DNA of 64,000 bases, taken from assembly GCF_033118175.1 (NCBI RefSeq), contig NW_026870965.1, forward strand, positions 620,001-684,000, in the 5' to 3' direction. This DNA is from Dama dama. Lineage: Eukaryota; Chordata; Mammalia; Artiodactyla; Cervidae. The notes under the pieces were generated by a model. That model worked only from the letters and a program-made list of their open reading frames with translations, was not told where the DNA came from and did no database searches. Each line of letters begins with the position of its first letter. Within the stretch, counting starts at the first letter, position 1. The position numbers and the translations under genes were made by a program. Shown here piece after piece: positions 9,716 through 23,200 of the stretch.

Positions 9716-11218
9716 TCCCGGGCTTGGGAGCATTGTGCGCGGATGGCGGGAACAGCAGGAAGGAGTCCTTGCAAACCGGCCTTTGGAGGCAGCCGGGGAG
9801 GTCTTCCAGGGCCCGGTGTGAGCACCACCCCAAAATGCTTTTCTCCCGGGCTTGGGAGCATTGTGCGCGGATGGCGGGAACAGCGAGTGGGAGTGCTTCC
9901 AAACCGGCCTTTGGGGGCACCCCGGGAGGTCTTCCATGGGCACTGAGAGAACACCACCCCGAAGCGCTTTTCTCCGGGGTTTTGGAGGATTGTGCGTGGC
10001 TGGCGGGAACAGCGAGTGGGAGTGCTTGCAAACCGGCCTTTGGGGGCAGCCAGGGAGGTCCTCCATTGGCACGGAGAGAACACCACCCCGAAGCGCTTTT
10101 CTCCCGGTCTTGGGAGCATTGTGCGAGGCTGGCGGGAACAGCGGGCGGGAGTGCTTGCAAACCGGCCTTTGGAGGCAGCTTGGGAGGTCTTCCAAGGGCC
10201 CGGAGAGAGCACCATCCCGAAGCACTTTTCTCACGGAATTGGGAGCATTGTTCGCGGCTGTCGGGAACAGAGGACATGAGTGCTTGCAAACCGGCCTTTA
10301 GAGGCAGCCGGGGAGTCTTCCAAGGGCCCGGAGAGAGACCACCCCAAAATGCTTTTCTCCCGGGCTTGGGAGCATTGTGTGCGGCTGGCGGGTCAGCGGG
10401 AGGGAGTTCTTGAAAACCAGCCTTTGGAGGCAGCCGGGGAGGTCTTCCAAGGGCCGGGAGAGAGCACCACCCCGAAGCGCTTTTCTCCCGGGCTTGGGAG
10501 CATTGTGCGTGGCTGGCGGGAACAGCGGGCATGAGTGCTTGCAAACCGGCCTTTGGAGGCAGCCGGGGAGGTCTTCCAAGGGCCGGGAGAGAGCACCACC
10601 CCGAAGTGCTTTTCTCCTAGGCTTGGGAGCATTGTGCGCGGCTGGCGGGAACAGCGGGCATGAGTGCTTGCAAACCGGCCTTTGGAGACAAACGGGGAGG
10701 TCTTCCAAGGGCCCATAGAGAGCACCACCCCGAAGCGCTTTTCTCCCGTGATTGGGAGCATTGTGTGCGGCTGGCGGGACAGCGGGAGGGAGTACTTGAA
10801 ATCCAGCCTTTGGAGGCAGCCGGGGAGGTCTTCCAAGGGCCGGGAGAGAGCACCACCCTGAAGGGCTTTTCTCCTGGGCTTGGAGCATTTGCACGGATGG
10901 CGGGAACAGCGAGTGGGAGTGCTTGCAAACCGGCATTTGGGGGCAGCCCGGGAGGTCTTTCTTGGGCCCAGAGAGAACACCACCCCGAAACGCTTTTCTC
11001 CCGGGCTTGGGAGCATTGTGCGCGGGTGGCGAGAACAGCAGGCAGAAGTGCTTGCAAACCGGCCTTGGAGGCAGCCGGGGAGGTCTTCCAAAGCCCGGAG
11101 TGAGCACCACCCCAAAATGCTTTTCTCCCGGGCTTGGGAGCATTGTGCGCAGCTGGCGTGAACAGCGGGATTGAGTGCTTGCAAACCAGCCTTTGGAGGC
11201 AGCCGGGGACGTCTTCCA

Positions 11219-14200
11219 GTGGGAGAGGGCCGGTTGTGCTCAGAGGCCCCACAGGCCAGGGGCAGGACCCAGCAGGGCCCCTGCCCCTGGCCAGCCTTGC
11301 CCAGACCTTCCTGGCCTCCGGGGGTACTGCCCCACCAAGGGGCAGGCTGCGGGGACTGGGTCCATACATGCCCGGGCGCCTCCCCAGGCTCATCCCCGCT
11401 GGTGCCTTTCCCCTGGGCCTAGGCCTCGGTTGAGGCCTCCTTGGAGAGGAGGTTGCTGGCAGGGGCTGTCTCCACACTGCAAGGTGCTGGAGCTCAGAGG
11501 GCCTCGTCAGAGGGAAGGGACCAGCAAGGGGTTGGATGCCCAAGACCTCTTTGGCCCAGCAGCCTCAGGGCAGCAGGGAGGGCAAGAGGCCCAACTTGCC
11601 CCTAGGTCGGCTCTGCCACTTCCCACACAGGCGGCCAACCCAGCAGCTGCCTGACAGACTCTGGCTCCCCCGAGCTCTCTGCCGGTGCAGGGGGCAGATC
11701 AGACGTGTGCATGTGGTTCTGCCTTGGCCTGGGAGTGTGTTCCCCCTGCCTTGCCCCCAGGCTCAGGGGCAAGGGCCCAGAGAGAGCACCACCCTGAAGC
11801 GCTTTTCTCCGGGGCTTAGGAGCATTGTGCACGCCTGCTGGGAACAGTGGGCGGTAGCGCTTGCAAACCGGCCTTTGGAGGCAGCCGGGGAGGTCTTTCA
11901 GTGGGAGAGGGCCGGTTGTGCTCAGAGGCCCCACAGGCCAGGGGCAGGACCCAGCAGGGCCCCTGCCCCTGGCCAGCCTTGCCCAGACCTTCCTGGCCTC
12001 CGGGGGTACTGCCCCACCAAGGGGCAGGCTGCGGGGACTGGGTCCAGACATGCTCGGGCGCCTCCCCTGGCTCATCCCCGCTGGTGCCTTTCCCCTGGGC
12101 CTAGGCCTCGGTTGAGGCCTCCTTGGAGAGGAGGTTGCTGGCAGGGGCTGTCTCCACACTGCAAGGTGCTGGAGCTCAGAGGGCCTCGTCAGAGAGAAGG
12201 GACCAGCAACGGGATGGATGCCCAAGACCTCTTTGGCAAAGCAGCCTCAGGGCAGCAGGGAGAGCAAGAGGCCCAACTTGCCCCTAGGTCGGCTCTGCCC
12301 CTTCCCACACAGGCGGCCAGCCCAGCAGCTGCCTGACAGACTCTGGCTCCCCCGAGCTCTCTGCCGGTGCAGGGGGCAGGAACAGACGTGTGCATGTGGT
12401 TCTGACTTGGCCTGGGAGTGTGGACACCGTGCCTTGACCCCAGGCTCAGGGGCAAGGGCCCGGAGAGAGCACCACCTTGAAGCGCTTTTCTCCCGGGCTT
12501 GGGAGCATTGTGCACGCCTGCTGGGAACAGTGGGCGGGAGCGCTTGCAAACCGGCCTTTGGAGGCAGCCGGGGAGGTCTTCCAGTGGGAGAGGGCCGGTT
12601 GTGCTCAGAGGCCCCACAGGCCAGGGGCAGGACGCAGCAGGGCCCCTGCCCCTGGCCAGCCTTGCCCAGACCTTCCTGGCCTCCGGGGGTACTGCCCCAC
12701 CAAGGGGCAGGCTGCGGGGACTGGGTCCAGACATGCTCGGGCGCCTCCCCTGGCTCATCCCCGCTGGTGCCTTTCCCCTGGGCCTAGGCCTCGGTTGAGG
12801 CCTCCTTGGAGAGGAGGTTGCTGGCAGGGGCTGTCTCCACACTGCAAGGTGCTGGAGTTCAGAGGGCCTCGTCAGAGGGAAGGGACCAGTAAGGGGCTGG
12901 ATGCCCAAGACGACTTTGGCCCAGCAGCCTCAGGGCAGCAGGGAGAGCAAGAGGCCCAACTTGCCCCTAGGGCGGCTCTGCCCCTTCCCACACAGGCGGC
13001 CAACCCAGCAGCTGCCTGCCAGACTCTGGCTCCCCCAAGCTCTCTGCCGGTGCAGGGGACAGGAACAGACGTGGGCATGTGGTTCTGCCTTGGCCAGGGA
13101 GTGTGTTCCCCGTGCCTTGCCCCCAAGCTCAGGGGCAAGGGCCCGGAGAGAGAACCACCCCAATGCGCTTTTCTCCCGGGCTTGGGAGCATTGTGCGTGC
13201 CTGGCGGGAACAGCGGGCGGGAGTGTTGGCAAACGGGCCTTTGGAGGCACCCGGGGATGTCTTCCAGTGGGAGAGGGCCGGTTGTGCTCAGAGGCCCCAC
13301 AGGCCAGGGGCAGGACGCAGCAGGGCCCCTGCCCCTGGCCAGCCTTGCCCAGACCTTCCTGGCCTCCGGGGGTACTGCCCCACCAAGGGGCAGGCTGCGG
13401 GGACTGGGTCCAGACATCCCCGGGCGCCTCCCCAGGCTCATCCCCGCTGGTGCCTTTCCCCTGGGCCTAGGCCTCGGTTGAGGCCTCCTTGGAGAGGAGG
13501 TTGCTGGCAGGGGCTGTCTCCACACTGCAAGGTGCTGGAGATCAGAGGGCCTCGTCAGAGGGAAGGGACCAGCAAAGGGCTGGATGCCCAAGACCTCTTT
13601 GACCCAGCAGCCTCAGGGCAGCAGGGAGAGCAAGAGGCCCAACTTGCCCCTAGGTGGGCTCTGCCCCGTCCCACACAGGCAGCCAGCCCAGCAGCAGCCT
13701 GGCAGTCTCTGGCTCCCCCGAGCTCTCTGCCGGTGTAGGGGGCAGGAACAGACGTGTGCATGTCGTTCTGCCTTGGCCTGGGAGTGTGTTCCCCCTGCCT
13801 GGCCCCCAGGCTCAGGGGCAAGGGCCCGGGGAGAGCACCACCCCGAAGCGCTTTTCTCCCGGGCTTGGGAGCATTGTGCGAGCCTGGCGGGAACAGCGGG
13901 CGGGAGTGCTTGCAAACCGGCCTTTGGAGGCAGACGGGGAGGTCTTCCAGCGGGAGAGTGCCGGTTGTGCTCAGACGCCCCACAGGCCAGGGGCAGGACC
14001 CAGCAGGGCCCCTGCCCCTGGCAGCCTTGCCCAGACCTTCCTGGCCTCGGGGGGTACTGCCCCACCAAGGGGCAGGCTGCGGGGACTGGGTCCAGACATG
14101 CCCGGGCGCCTCCCCAGGCTCATCCCGCTGGTGCCTTTCCCCTGGGCCTAGGCCTCGGTTGAGGCCTCCTTGGAGAGGAGGTTGCTGGCAGGGGCTGTCT

Positions 14201-17200
14201 CCACACTGCAAGGTGCTGGAGCTCAGAGGGCCTCGTCAGAGGGAAGGGACCAGCAAGGGGCTGGATGCCCAAGACCTCTTTGGCCCAGCAGCCTCAGGGC
14301 AGCAGGGAGAGGAAGAGGCCCAACTTGCCCCTAGGTCGGCTCTGCCCCTTCCCACACAGGCGGCCAGCCCAGCAGCTTCCTGACAGACTCTGGCTCCCCC
14401 GAGCTCTCTGCCGGTGCAGGGGGCAGATCAGACGTGTGCATGTGGTTCTGCCTTGTCCTGGGAGTGTGGACACCCTGCCTTGCCCCCAGGCTCAGGGGCA
14501 AGGGCCCGGAGAGAGCACCACCCCGAAGCGCTTTTCTCCCGGGCTTGGGAGCATTGTGCACGCCTGCTGGGAACAGTGGGCGGGAGCGCTTGCAAACCGG
14601 CCTTTGGAGGCAGCCGGGGAGGTCTTCCAGTGTGAGAGGGCCGGTTGTGCTCAGAGGCCCCGCAGGCCAGGGGCAGGACGCAGCAGGGCCCCTGCCCCTG
14701 GCCAGCCTTGCCCAGACCTTCCTGGCCTCCGGGGGTACTGCCCCACCAAGGGGCAGGCTGCGGGGCCTGGGTCCAGACATGCCCGGGCGCCTCCCCAGGG
14801 TCATCCCCGCTGGTGCCTTTCCCCTGGGCCTAGGCCTCGGTTGAGGCCTCCTTGGAGAGGAGGTTGCTGGCAGGGGCTGTCTCCACACTGCAAGGTGCTG
14901 GAGCTCAGAGGGCCTCGTCAGAGGGAAGGGACCAGTAAGGGGCTGGATGCCCAAGACGTCTTTGGCCCAGCAGCCTCAGGGCAGCAGGGAGAGCAAGAGG
15001 CCCAACTCGCCCCTAGGGCGGCTCTGCCCCTTCCCACACAGGCGGCCAACCCAGCAGCTGCCTGACAGACTCTGGCTCCCCCAAGCTCTCTGCCGGTGCA
15101 GGGGACAGGAACAGACGTGGGCATGTGGTTCTGCCTTGGCCTGGGAGTGTGTTCCCCCTGCCTTGCCCCCAGGCTCAGGGGCAAGGGCCCGGAGAGAGCA
15201 CCACCCCGAAGCGCTTTTCTCCCGGGCTTGGGAGCATTGTGCGCACTTGGTGGGAACAGCGGGCGGGAGTGCTTGCAAACCGGCCTTTGGAGGCAGACGG
15301 GGAGGTCTTCCAGCGGGAGAGTGCCGGTTGTGCTCAGACGCCCCACAGGCCAGGGGCAGGACCCAGCAGGGCCCCTGCCCCTCGCAGCCTTGCCCAAACC
15401 TTCCTGGCCTCCGGGGGTACTTCCCCACCAAGGGGCAGGCTGCGGGGACTGGGTCCAGTCATGCCCGTGCGCCTCCACTGGCCCATCCCCGCTGGTGCCT
15501 TTCCCCTGGGCCTAGGCCTCGGTTGAGGCCTCCTTGGAGAGGAGGTTGCTGGCAGGGGCTGTCTCCGCACTGCAAGGTGCTGGAGCTCAGAGGGCCTCGT
15601 CAGAGGGAAGGGACCAGTAAGGGGCTGGATGCCCAAGACGTCTTTGGCCCAGCAGCCTCAGGGCAGCAGGGAGAGGAAGAGGCCCAACTTGCCCCTAGGT
15701 CGGCTCTGCCCCTTCCCACACAGGCAGCCAACCCAGCAGCTGCCTGACAGGCTCTGGCTCCCCCGAGCTCTCTGCCGGTGCAGGGGTCAGGAACAGACGT
15801 GTGCATGTGGTTCTGCCTTGGTCTGGGAGTGTGGACCCAGTGCCTGGACCCCAGGCTCAGGGGCAAGGGCCCGGAGAGGGCAACACCCCGAAGCGCTTTT
15901 CTCCCGGGCTTGGGAGCATTGTGCGTGCCTGGCGGGAACAGCGGGCGGGAGTGTTGGCAAACCGGCCTTTGGAGGCAGCCGGGGAGGTCTTCCAGTGGGA
16001 GAGGGCCGGTTGTGCTCAGAGGCCCCACAGGCCAGGGGCAGGACCCAGCAGGGCCCCTGCCACTGGCCAGCCTTGCCCAGACCTTCCTGGCCTCCGGGGG
16101 TACTGCCCCACCAAGGGGCAGGCTGCGGGGACTGGGTCCAGACATGCCCGTGAACCTCCAGTGGCTCATCCCCGCTGGTGCCTTTCCCCTGGTCCTAGGC
16201 CTCGGTTGAGGCCTCCTTGGAGAGGAGGTTGCTGGCAGGGGCTGTCTGCACACTGCAAGGTGCTGGAGCTCAGAGGGCCTCGTCAGAGGGAAGGGACCAG
16301 CAAGGGGCTGGATGCCCAAGACCTCTTTGGCCCAGCAGCCTCAGGGCAGCAGGGAGAGCAAGAGGCCCAACTTGCCCCTAGGTCGGCTCTGCCCCTTCCC
16401 ACACAGGCGGCCAGCCCAGCAGCTGCCTGACAGACTCTGGCTCCCCCCAGCTCTCTGCCGGTGGAGGGGGCAGGAACAGACGTGTGCATGTGGTTCTGCC
16501 TTGGCCTGGGACTGTGGATCCCCTGCCTGGCCCCCAGGCTCAGGGGCAGGGGCCCGGAGAGACCACCACCCCGAAGCGCTTTTCTCCCGGGCTTGGGAGC
16601 ATTGTGCACGCCTGGCGGGAACAGTGGGCGGGAGTGCTTGCAAACCGGCCTTTGGAGGCAGCCGGGGAGGTCTTCCAGTGGGCAAGGGCCGGTTGTGCTC
16701 AGAGGCCCCACAGGCCAGGGGCAGGACCCAGCAGGGCCCCTGCCCCTGGCCAGCCTTGCCCAGACCTTCCTGGCCTCCGGGGGTACTGCCCCACCAAGGG
16801 GCAGGCTGCGGGGACAGGGTCCAGACATGCCCGGGCGCCTCCCCTGGCTCAACCCCGCTGGTGCCTTTTCCCTGGGCCGAGGCCTCGGTTGAGGCCTCCT
16901 TGGAGAAGAGATTGCTTGCAGGTGCTGTCTCCACACTGCAAGGTGCTGGAGCTCAGAGGGCCTCGTCAGAGGGAAGGGACAAGCAAGGGGCTGGATGCCC
17001 AAGACCTCTTTGGCCCAGCAGCCTCAGGGCAGCAGGGAGAGCAAGAGGCACAACTTGCCCCTAGGTCGGCTCTGCCCCTTCCCACACAGGCGGCCAGCCC
17101 AGCAGCTGCCTGACAGACTCTGGCTCCCCCGAGCTCTCTGCCGGTGCAGGGGGCAGATCAGACGTTTGCATGTGGTTCTGCCTTGGCCTGGGAGTGTGTT

Positions 17201-20200
17201 CCCCCTGCCTTGCCCCCAGGCTCAGGGGCAAGGGCCCGGAGAGAGCACCATCCCGAAGCGCTTTTCTCCCGGGCTTGGGAGCATTGTGCACGCCTGCTGG
17301 GAACAGTGGGCGGGAGCGCTTGTTAACCGGCCTTTGGAGGCAGCCGGGCAGGTCTTCCAGCGGGAGAGTGCCGGTTGTGCTCAGACGCCCCACAGGCCAG
17401 GGGCAGGACCCAGCAGTTTCCCTGCCCCTGGCAGCCTTGCCCAGACCTTCCTGGCCTCCGGGGGTACTGCCCCACCAAGGGGCAGGCTGCGGGGACTGGG
17501 TCCAGACATGCCCGGGCGCCTCCACTGGCTCATCCCCGCTGGTGCCTTTCCCCTGGGCCTAGGCCTCGGTTGAGGCCTCCTTGGAGAGGAGGTTGCTGGC
17601 AGGGGCTGTCTCCACACTGCAAGGTGCTGGAGCTCAGAGGGCCTCCTCAGAGGGAAGGGACCAGCAAGGGGCTGGATGCCCAACACCTCTTTGGCCCAGC
17701 AGCCTCAGGGCAGCAGGGAGAGGAAGAGGCCCAACTTGCCCCTAGGTCGGCTCTGCCCCTTCCCACACAGGCGGCCAGCCCAGCCCCTGCCTGACAGACT
17801 CTGGCTCCCCCGAGCTCTCTGCCGGTGCAGGGGTCAGGAACAGACGTGTGCATGTGGTTCTGCCTTGGCCTGGGAGTGTGCAACCACTGCCTGGCCCCCA
17901 CACTCAGGGGCAAGGGCCCGGAGAGAGCAACACCCCGAAGCGCTTTTCTCCCGGGCTTGGGAGAATTGTGCGTGCCTGGCGAGAACAGCGGGCGGGAGTG
18001 TTGGCAAACCGGCCTTTGGAGGCAGCCGGGGAGGTCTTCCAGTGGGAGAGGGCCGGTTGTGCTCAGAGGCCCCCAGGCCAGGGGCAGGACCCAGCAGGGC
18101 CCCTGCCCCTGGCCAGCCTTGCCCAGACCTTCCTGGCCTCCGGGGGTACTGCCCCACCAAGGGGCAGGCTGCTGGGACTGGGTCCAGTCATGCCCGGGCG
18201 CCTCCCCAGGCTCATCCCCGCTGGTGCCTTTCCCCTGGGCCTAGGCCTCGGTTGAGGCCTCCTTGGAGAGGAGGTTGCTGGCAGGGGCTGTCTCCACACT
18301 GCAAGGTGCTGGAGCTCAGAGGGCCTCGTCAGAGGGAAGGGACCAGCAAGGGGCTGGATGCCCAAGACCTCTTTGGCCCAGCAGCCTCAGGGCAGCAGGG
18401 AGAGCAAGAGGCCCAACTTGCCCCTAGGTCGGCTCTGCCCCTTCCCACACAGGCGGCCAGCCCAGCAGCTGCCTGACATACTCTGGCTCCCCCGAGCTCT
18501 CTGTCGGTGCAGGGGGCAGATCAGGGGTGTGCATGCGGTTCTGACTTGGCCTGGGAGTGTGGACACCGTTCCTTGCCCCCAGGCTCAGGGGCAAGGGCCC
18601 GGAGAGAGCACCACCCTGAAGCGCTTTTCTCCCGGGCTTGGGAGCATTGTGCACGCCTGCTGGGAACAGTGGGCGGGAGCGCTTGCAAACCGGCCTTTAG
18701 AGGCAGCCGGGGAGGTCTTCCAGTGGGAGAGGGCCGGTTGTGCTCAGAGGCCCCACAGGCCAGGGGCAGGTCCCACCAGGGCCCCTGCCCCTGGCCAGAC
18801 TTGCCCAGACCTTCCTGGCCTCTGGGGGTACTGCCCCACCAAGGGTCAGGCTGCGGGGATTGGGTCCAGGCATGTCCGTGCGCCTCCCCAGGATCATTCC
18901 CGCTGGTGCCTTTCCCCTGGGCCTAGGCCTCGGTTGAGGCCTCCTTGGAGAGGAGGTTGCTGGCAGGGGCTGTCTCCACACTGCAAGGTGCTGGAGCTCA
19001 GAGGGCCTCGTCAGAGGGAAGGGACCAGCAAAGGGCTGGATGCCCAAGACCTCTTTGACCCAGCAGCCTCAGGGCAGCAGGGAGAGCAAGAGGCCCAACT
19101 TGCCCCTAGGTCGGCTCTACCCCCTCCCACACAGGCAGCCAGCCCAGCAGCAGCCTGGCAGTCTCTGGCTCCCCCGAGCTCTCTGCCGGTGTAGGGGGCA
19201 GGAACAGACGTGTGCATGTCGTTCTGCCTTGGCCTGGGAGTGTGTTCCCCCTGCCTGGCCCCCAGGCTCAGGGGCAAGGGCCCGGAGAGAGCACCACCCC
19301 GAAGCGCTTTTCTCCCGGGCTTGGGAGCATTGTGCGTGCCTGGCGGGAACAGCGGGCGAGAGTGCTTGCAAACCGGCCTTTGGAGGCAGACGGGGAGGTC
19401 TTCCAGCGGGAGAGTGCCGGTTGTGCTCAGACACCCCACAGGCCAGGGGCAGGACCCAGCAGTGTCCCTGCCCCTGGCAGCCTTGCCCAGACCTTCCTGG
19501 CCTCCGGGGGTACTGCCCCACCAAGGGGCAGGCTGCGGGGACTGGGTCCAGACATGCCCAGGCGCCTCCCCAGGCTCATCCCCGCTGGTGTCTTTCCCCT
19601 GGTCCTAGGCCTCAGTTGAGGCCTCCTTGGAGAGGAGGTTGCTGGCAGGGGCTGTCTCCACACTGAAAGGTGCTGGAGCTCAGAGGGCCTCGTCAGAGGG
19701 AAGGGACCAGCAAGGGGCTGGATGCCCAAGACCTCTTTGGCCCAGCAGCCTCAGGGCAGCAGGGAGAGCAAGAGGCCCAACTTGCCCCTAGGTCGGCTCT
19801 GCCCCTTCCCACACAGGCGGCCAGCCCAGCAGCTGCCTGACAGACTCTGGCTCCCCCGAGCTCTCTGCCGGTGCAGGGGGCAGGAACAGACGTGTGCATG
19901 TCGTTCTGCCTTGGCCTGGGAGTGTGGACCCCCTGCCTGGCCCCCAGGCTCACGGGAAAGGGCCCGGAGAGAGCACCACCCCGAAGCGCTTTTCTCCCGG
20001 GCTTGGGAGCGTTGTGCGCCCTTGGTGGGAACATTGGGTGGGAGTGCTTGCAAACCGGCCTTTGGAGGCAGCCGGGTTGGTCTTCCAGTGGGAGAGGGCC
20101 GGTTGTGCTCAGAGGCCCCACAGGCCAGGGGCAGGACCCAGCAGGTCCCCTGCCCCTGGCCAGCCTTTCCCAGACCTTTCTGGCCTCCGGGGGTACTGCC

Positions 20201-23200
20201 CCACCAAGGGGCAGGCTGCGGGGACTGGGTCCAGACATGCCCGGGCGCCTCCCCAGGCTCATCCCCGCTGGTGCCTTTCCCCTGGGCCTAGGCCTCAGTT
20301 TAGGCCTCCTTGGAGAGGAGGTTGCTGGCAGGGGCTGTCTCCACACTGCAAGGTGCTGGAGCTCAGAGGGCCTCGTCAGAGGGAAGGGACCAGCAAGGGG
20401 CTGGATGCCCAAGACCTCTTTGGCCCAGCAGCCTCAGGGTAGCAGGGAGAGCAAGAGGCCCAACTTGCCCCTAGGTCGGCTCTGCCACTTCCCACACAGG
20501 CAGCCAGCCCAGCAGCTGCCTGACAGACTCTGGCTCCCCCGAGCTCTCTGCCGGTGCAGGGGGCAGATCAGACGTGTGCATGTGGTTCTGCCTTGGCCTG
20601 GGTGTGTGGACACCCTGCCTTGCCCCCTGGCTCAGGGGCAAGGGCCCAGAGAGAGCACCACCCTGAAGCGCTTTTCTCCCGGGCTTAGGAGCATTGTGCA
20701 CGCCTGCTGGGAACAGTGGGCGGTAGCGCTTGCAAACCGGCCTTTGGAGGCAGCCGGGGAGGTCTTTCAGTGGGAGAGGGCCGGTTGTGCTCAGAGGCCC
20801 CACAGGCCAGGGGCAGGACCCAGCAGGTCCCCTGCCCCTGGCCAGCCTTTCCCAGACCTTCCTGGCCTTCGGGGGTACTGCCCCACCAAGGGGCAGGCTG
20901 CGGGGACTGGGTCCAGACATGCTCGGGCGCCTCCCCTGGCTCATCCCCGCTGGTGCCTTTCCCCTGGGCCTAGGCTTCGGTTGACGCCTCCTTGGAGAGG
21001 AGGTTGCTGGCAGGGGCTGTCTCCACACTGCAAGGTGCTGGAGCTCAGAGGGCCTCGTCAGAGGGAAGGGACCAGTGAGGGGCTGGATGCCCAAGACCTC
21101 TTTCGCCCAGCAGCCTCAGGGCAGCAGGGAGAGCAAGAGGCCCAACTTGCCCCTAGGTCGGCTCTGCCCCTTCCCACACAGGCGGCCAACCCAGCAGCTG
21201 CCTGACAGACTCTGGCTCCCCCAAGCTCTCTGCCGGTGCAGGGGACAGGAACAGACGTGTGCATGTGGTTCTGCCTTGGCCTGGGAGTGTGTTCCCCCTG
21301 CCTTGCCCCCAGGCTCAGGGGCAAGGGCCCGGAGAGAGCACCACTCCGAAGTGCTTTTCTCCCGGGCTTGGGAGCATTGTGCGAGCCTGACGTGAACAGC
21401 GGGCGGGAGTGTTTGCAAACAGGATTTTGGAGGCAGCCGGGGAGGTCTTCCAGTGGGAGAGGGCCGTTTTTGCTCAGCGGCCCCACAGGCCAGGGTTAGG
21501 ACCCAGCAGGGCCCCTGCCCCTGGCCAGACTTGCCCAGACCTTCCTGGCCTCCGGGGGTACTGCCCCACCAAGGGGCAGGCTGCGGAGACTGGGTCCAGA
21601 CATGTCCGTGCGCCTCCCCAGGATCATCCCCGCTGGTGCCTTTCCCCTGGGTGTAGTCCTCGGTTGAGGCCTCTTTGGAGAGGAAGTTGCTGGCAGGGGC
21701 TGTCTCCACACTGCAAGGTGCTGGAGCTCAGAGGGCCTCGTCAGAGGGAAGGCACCAGCAAAGGACTGGATGCCCAAGACCTCTTTGACCCAGCAGCCTC
21801 AGGGCAGCAGGGAGAGCAAGAGGCCCAACTTGCCCCTAGGTCGGATCTGCCCCGTCCCACAAGGGCAGCCAGCCCAGCAGCAGCCTGGCAGTCTCTGGCT
21901 CCCCCGAGCTCTCTGCCGGTGTAGGGGGCAGGAACAGACGTGTGCATGTCGTTCTCCCTTGGCCTGGGAGTGTGTTCCCCCTGCCTGGCCCCCAGGCTCA
22001 GGGGCAAGGGCCCGGAGAGAGCACCACCCCGAAGCGCTTTTCTCCCGGGCTTGGGAGCATTGTGCGTGCCTGGCGGGAACAGCGGGTGGGAGTGCTTGCA
22101 AACCGTCTTTTGGAGGCAGACGGGGAGGTCTTCCAGCGGGAGGGTGCCTGTTGTGCTCAGACGCCCCACAGGCCAGGGGCAGGACCCAGCAGCGTCCCTG
22201 CCCCTGGCAGCCTTGCCCAGACCTTCCTGGCATCCGGGGGTACTGCCCCACCAAGGGGCAGGCTGCGGGGACTGGGTCCAGACATCGCCGGGCGCCTCCC
22301 CAGGCTCATCCCCGCTGGTGCCTTTCCCCTAGGCCTAGGCCTCGGTTGAGGCCTCCTTGGAGAGGAGGTTGCTGGCAGGGGCTGTCTCCACACTGCAAGG
22401 TGCTGGAGCTCACAGGGCCTCATCAGAGGGAAGGGACCAGCAAGGGGCTGGATGCCCAAGACCTCTTTGGCCCAGCAGCCTCAGGGCAACAGGGAGAGGA
22501 AGAGGCCCAACTTGCCCCTAGGTCGGATCTGCCCCTTCCCACACAGGCGGCCAGCCCAGCAGCTGCCTGACAGACTCTGGCTCCCCCCAGCTCTCTGCCG
22601 GTGGAGGGGGCAGGAACAGACGTGTGCATGTGGTTCTGCCTTGGCCTGGAACTGTGGATCCCCTGCCTGGCCCCCAGGCTCAGGGGCAAGGGCCCGGAGA
22701 GACCACCACCCCGAAGCGCTTTTCTCCCGGGCTTGGGAGCATTGTGCGCGCCTGGCGGGAACAGTGGGTGGGAGTGCTTGCAAACCGGCCTTTGGAGGCA
22801 GACGGGGAGGTCTTCCAGCGGGAGAGTGCCGGTTGTGCTCAGACGCCCCACAGGCCAGGGGCAGGACCCAGCAGGGCCCCTGCCCCTGGCCAGCCTTTCC
22901 CAGACCTTCCTGGCCTCCGGGGGTACTGCCCCACCAAGGGGCAGGCTGCGGGGACGGGTCCAGACATGCCCGGGCGCCTCCCCAGGCTCATCCCCGCTGG
23001 TGCCTTTCCCCTGGTCCTAGGCCTCGGTTGAGGCCTCCTTGGAGAGGAGGTTGCTGGCAGGGGCTGTCTCCACACTGCAAGGTGCTGGAGCTCAGAGGGC
23101 CTCGTCAGAGGGAAGGGACAAGCAAGGGGCTGGATGCCCAAGACCTCTTTGGCCCAGCAGCCTCAGGGCAGCAGGGAGAGCAAGAGGCCCAACTTGCTCC

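Larger units (their letters stand above)
7107..11218 (+). repeat. Array 1: about 32 tandem copies of the 129-bp module
   Basis: The array begins at the AGGGCCC of an otherwise ordinary monomer (anchor 6870) and ends at GTCTTCCA, where the ordinary sequence (GTGGGAGAGGGCC) resumes. The length of 4112 bp divided by 32 is 128.5 bp. The monomer is thereby stretched to 4666 bp. Subunits fall into two main classes. One reads CCCCGAAGCGC, as in ordinary monomers. The other reads CCCCAAAATGC and is essentially confined to arrays. Other private variants include ACTGATCACC (7245 and 7887), CAGGAAGGAGTCC, GGGCCCGGTGTGAG and the GGGGTTTTGGAGGATTG form near 9975. Confidence 0.95.

Noticed and set aside
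7107..11218. CRISPR-like or other prokaryotic repeat array
   Set aside because: Subunits are contiguous 129-bp copies with no unique spacers, they derive from a segment of the flanking monomer, and no associated genes are present.
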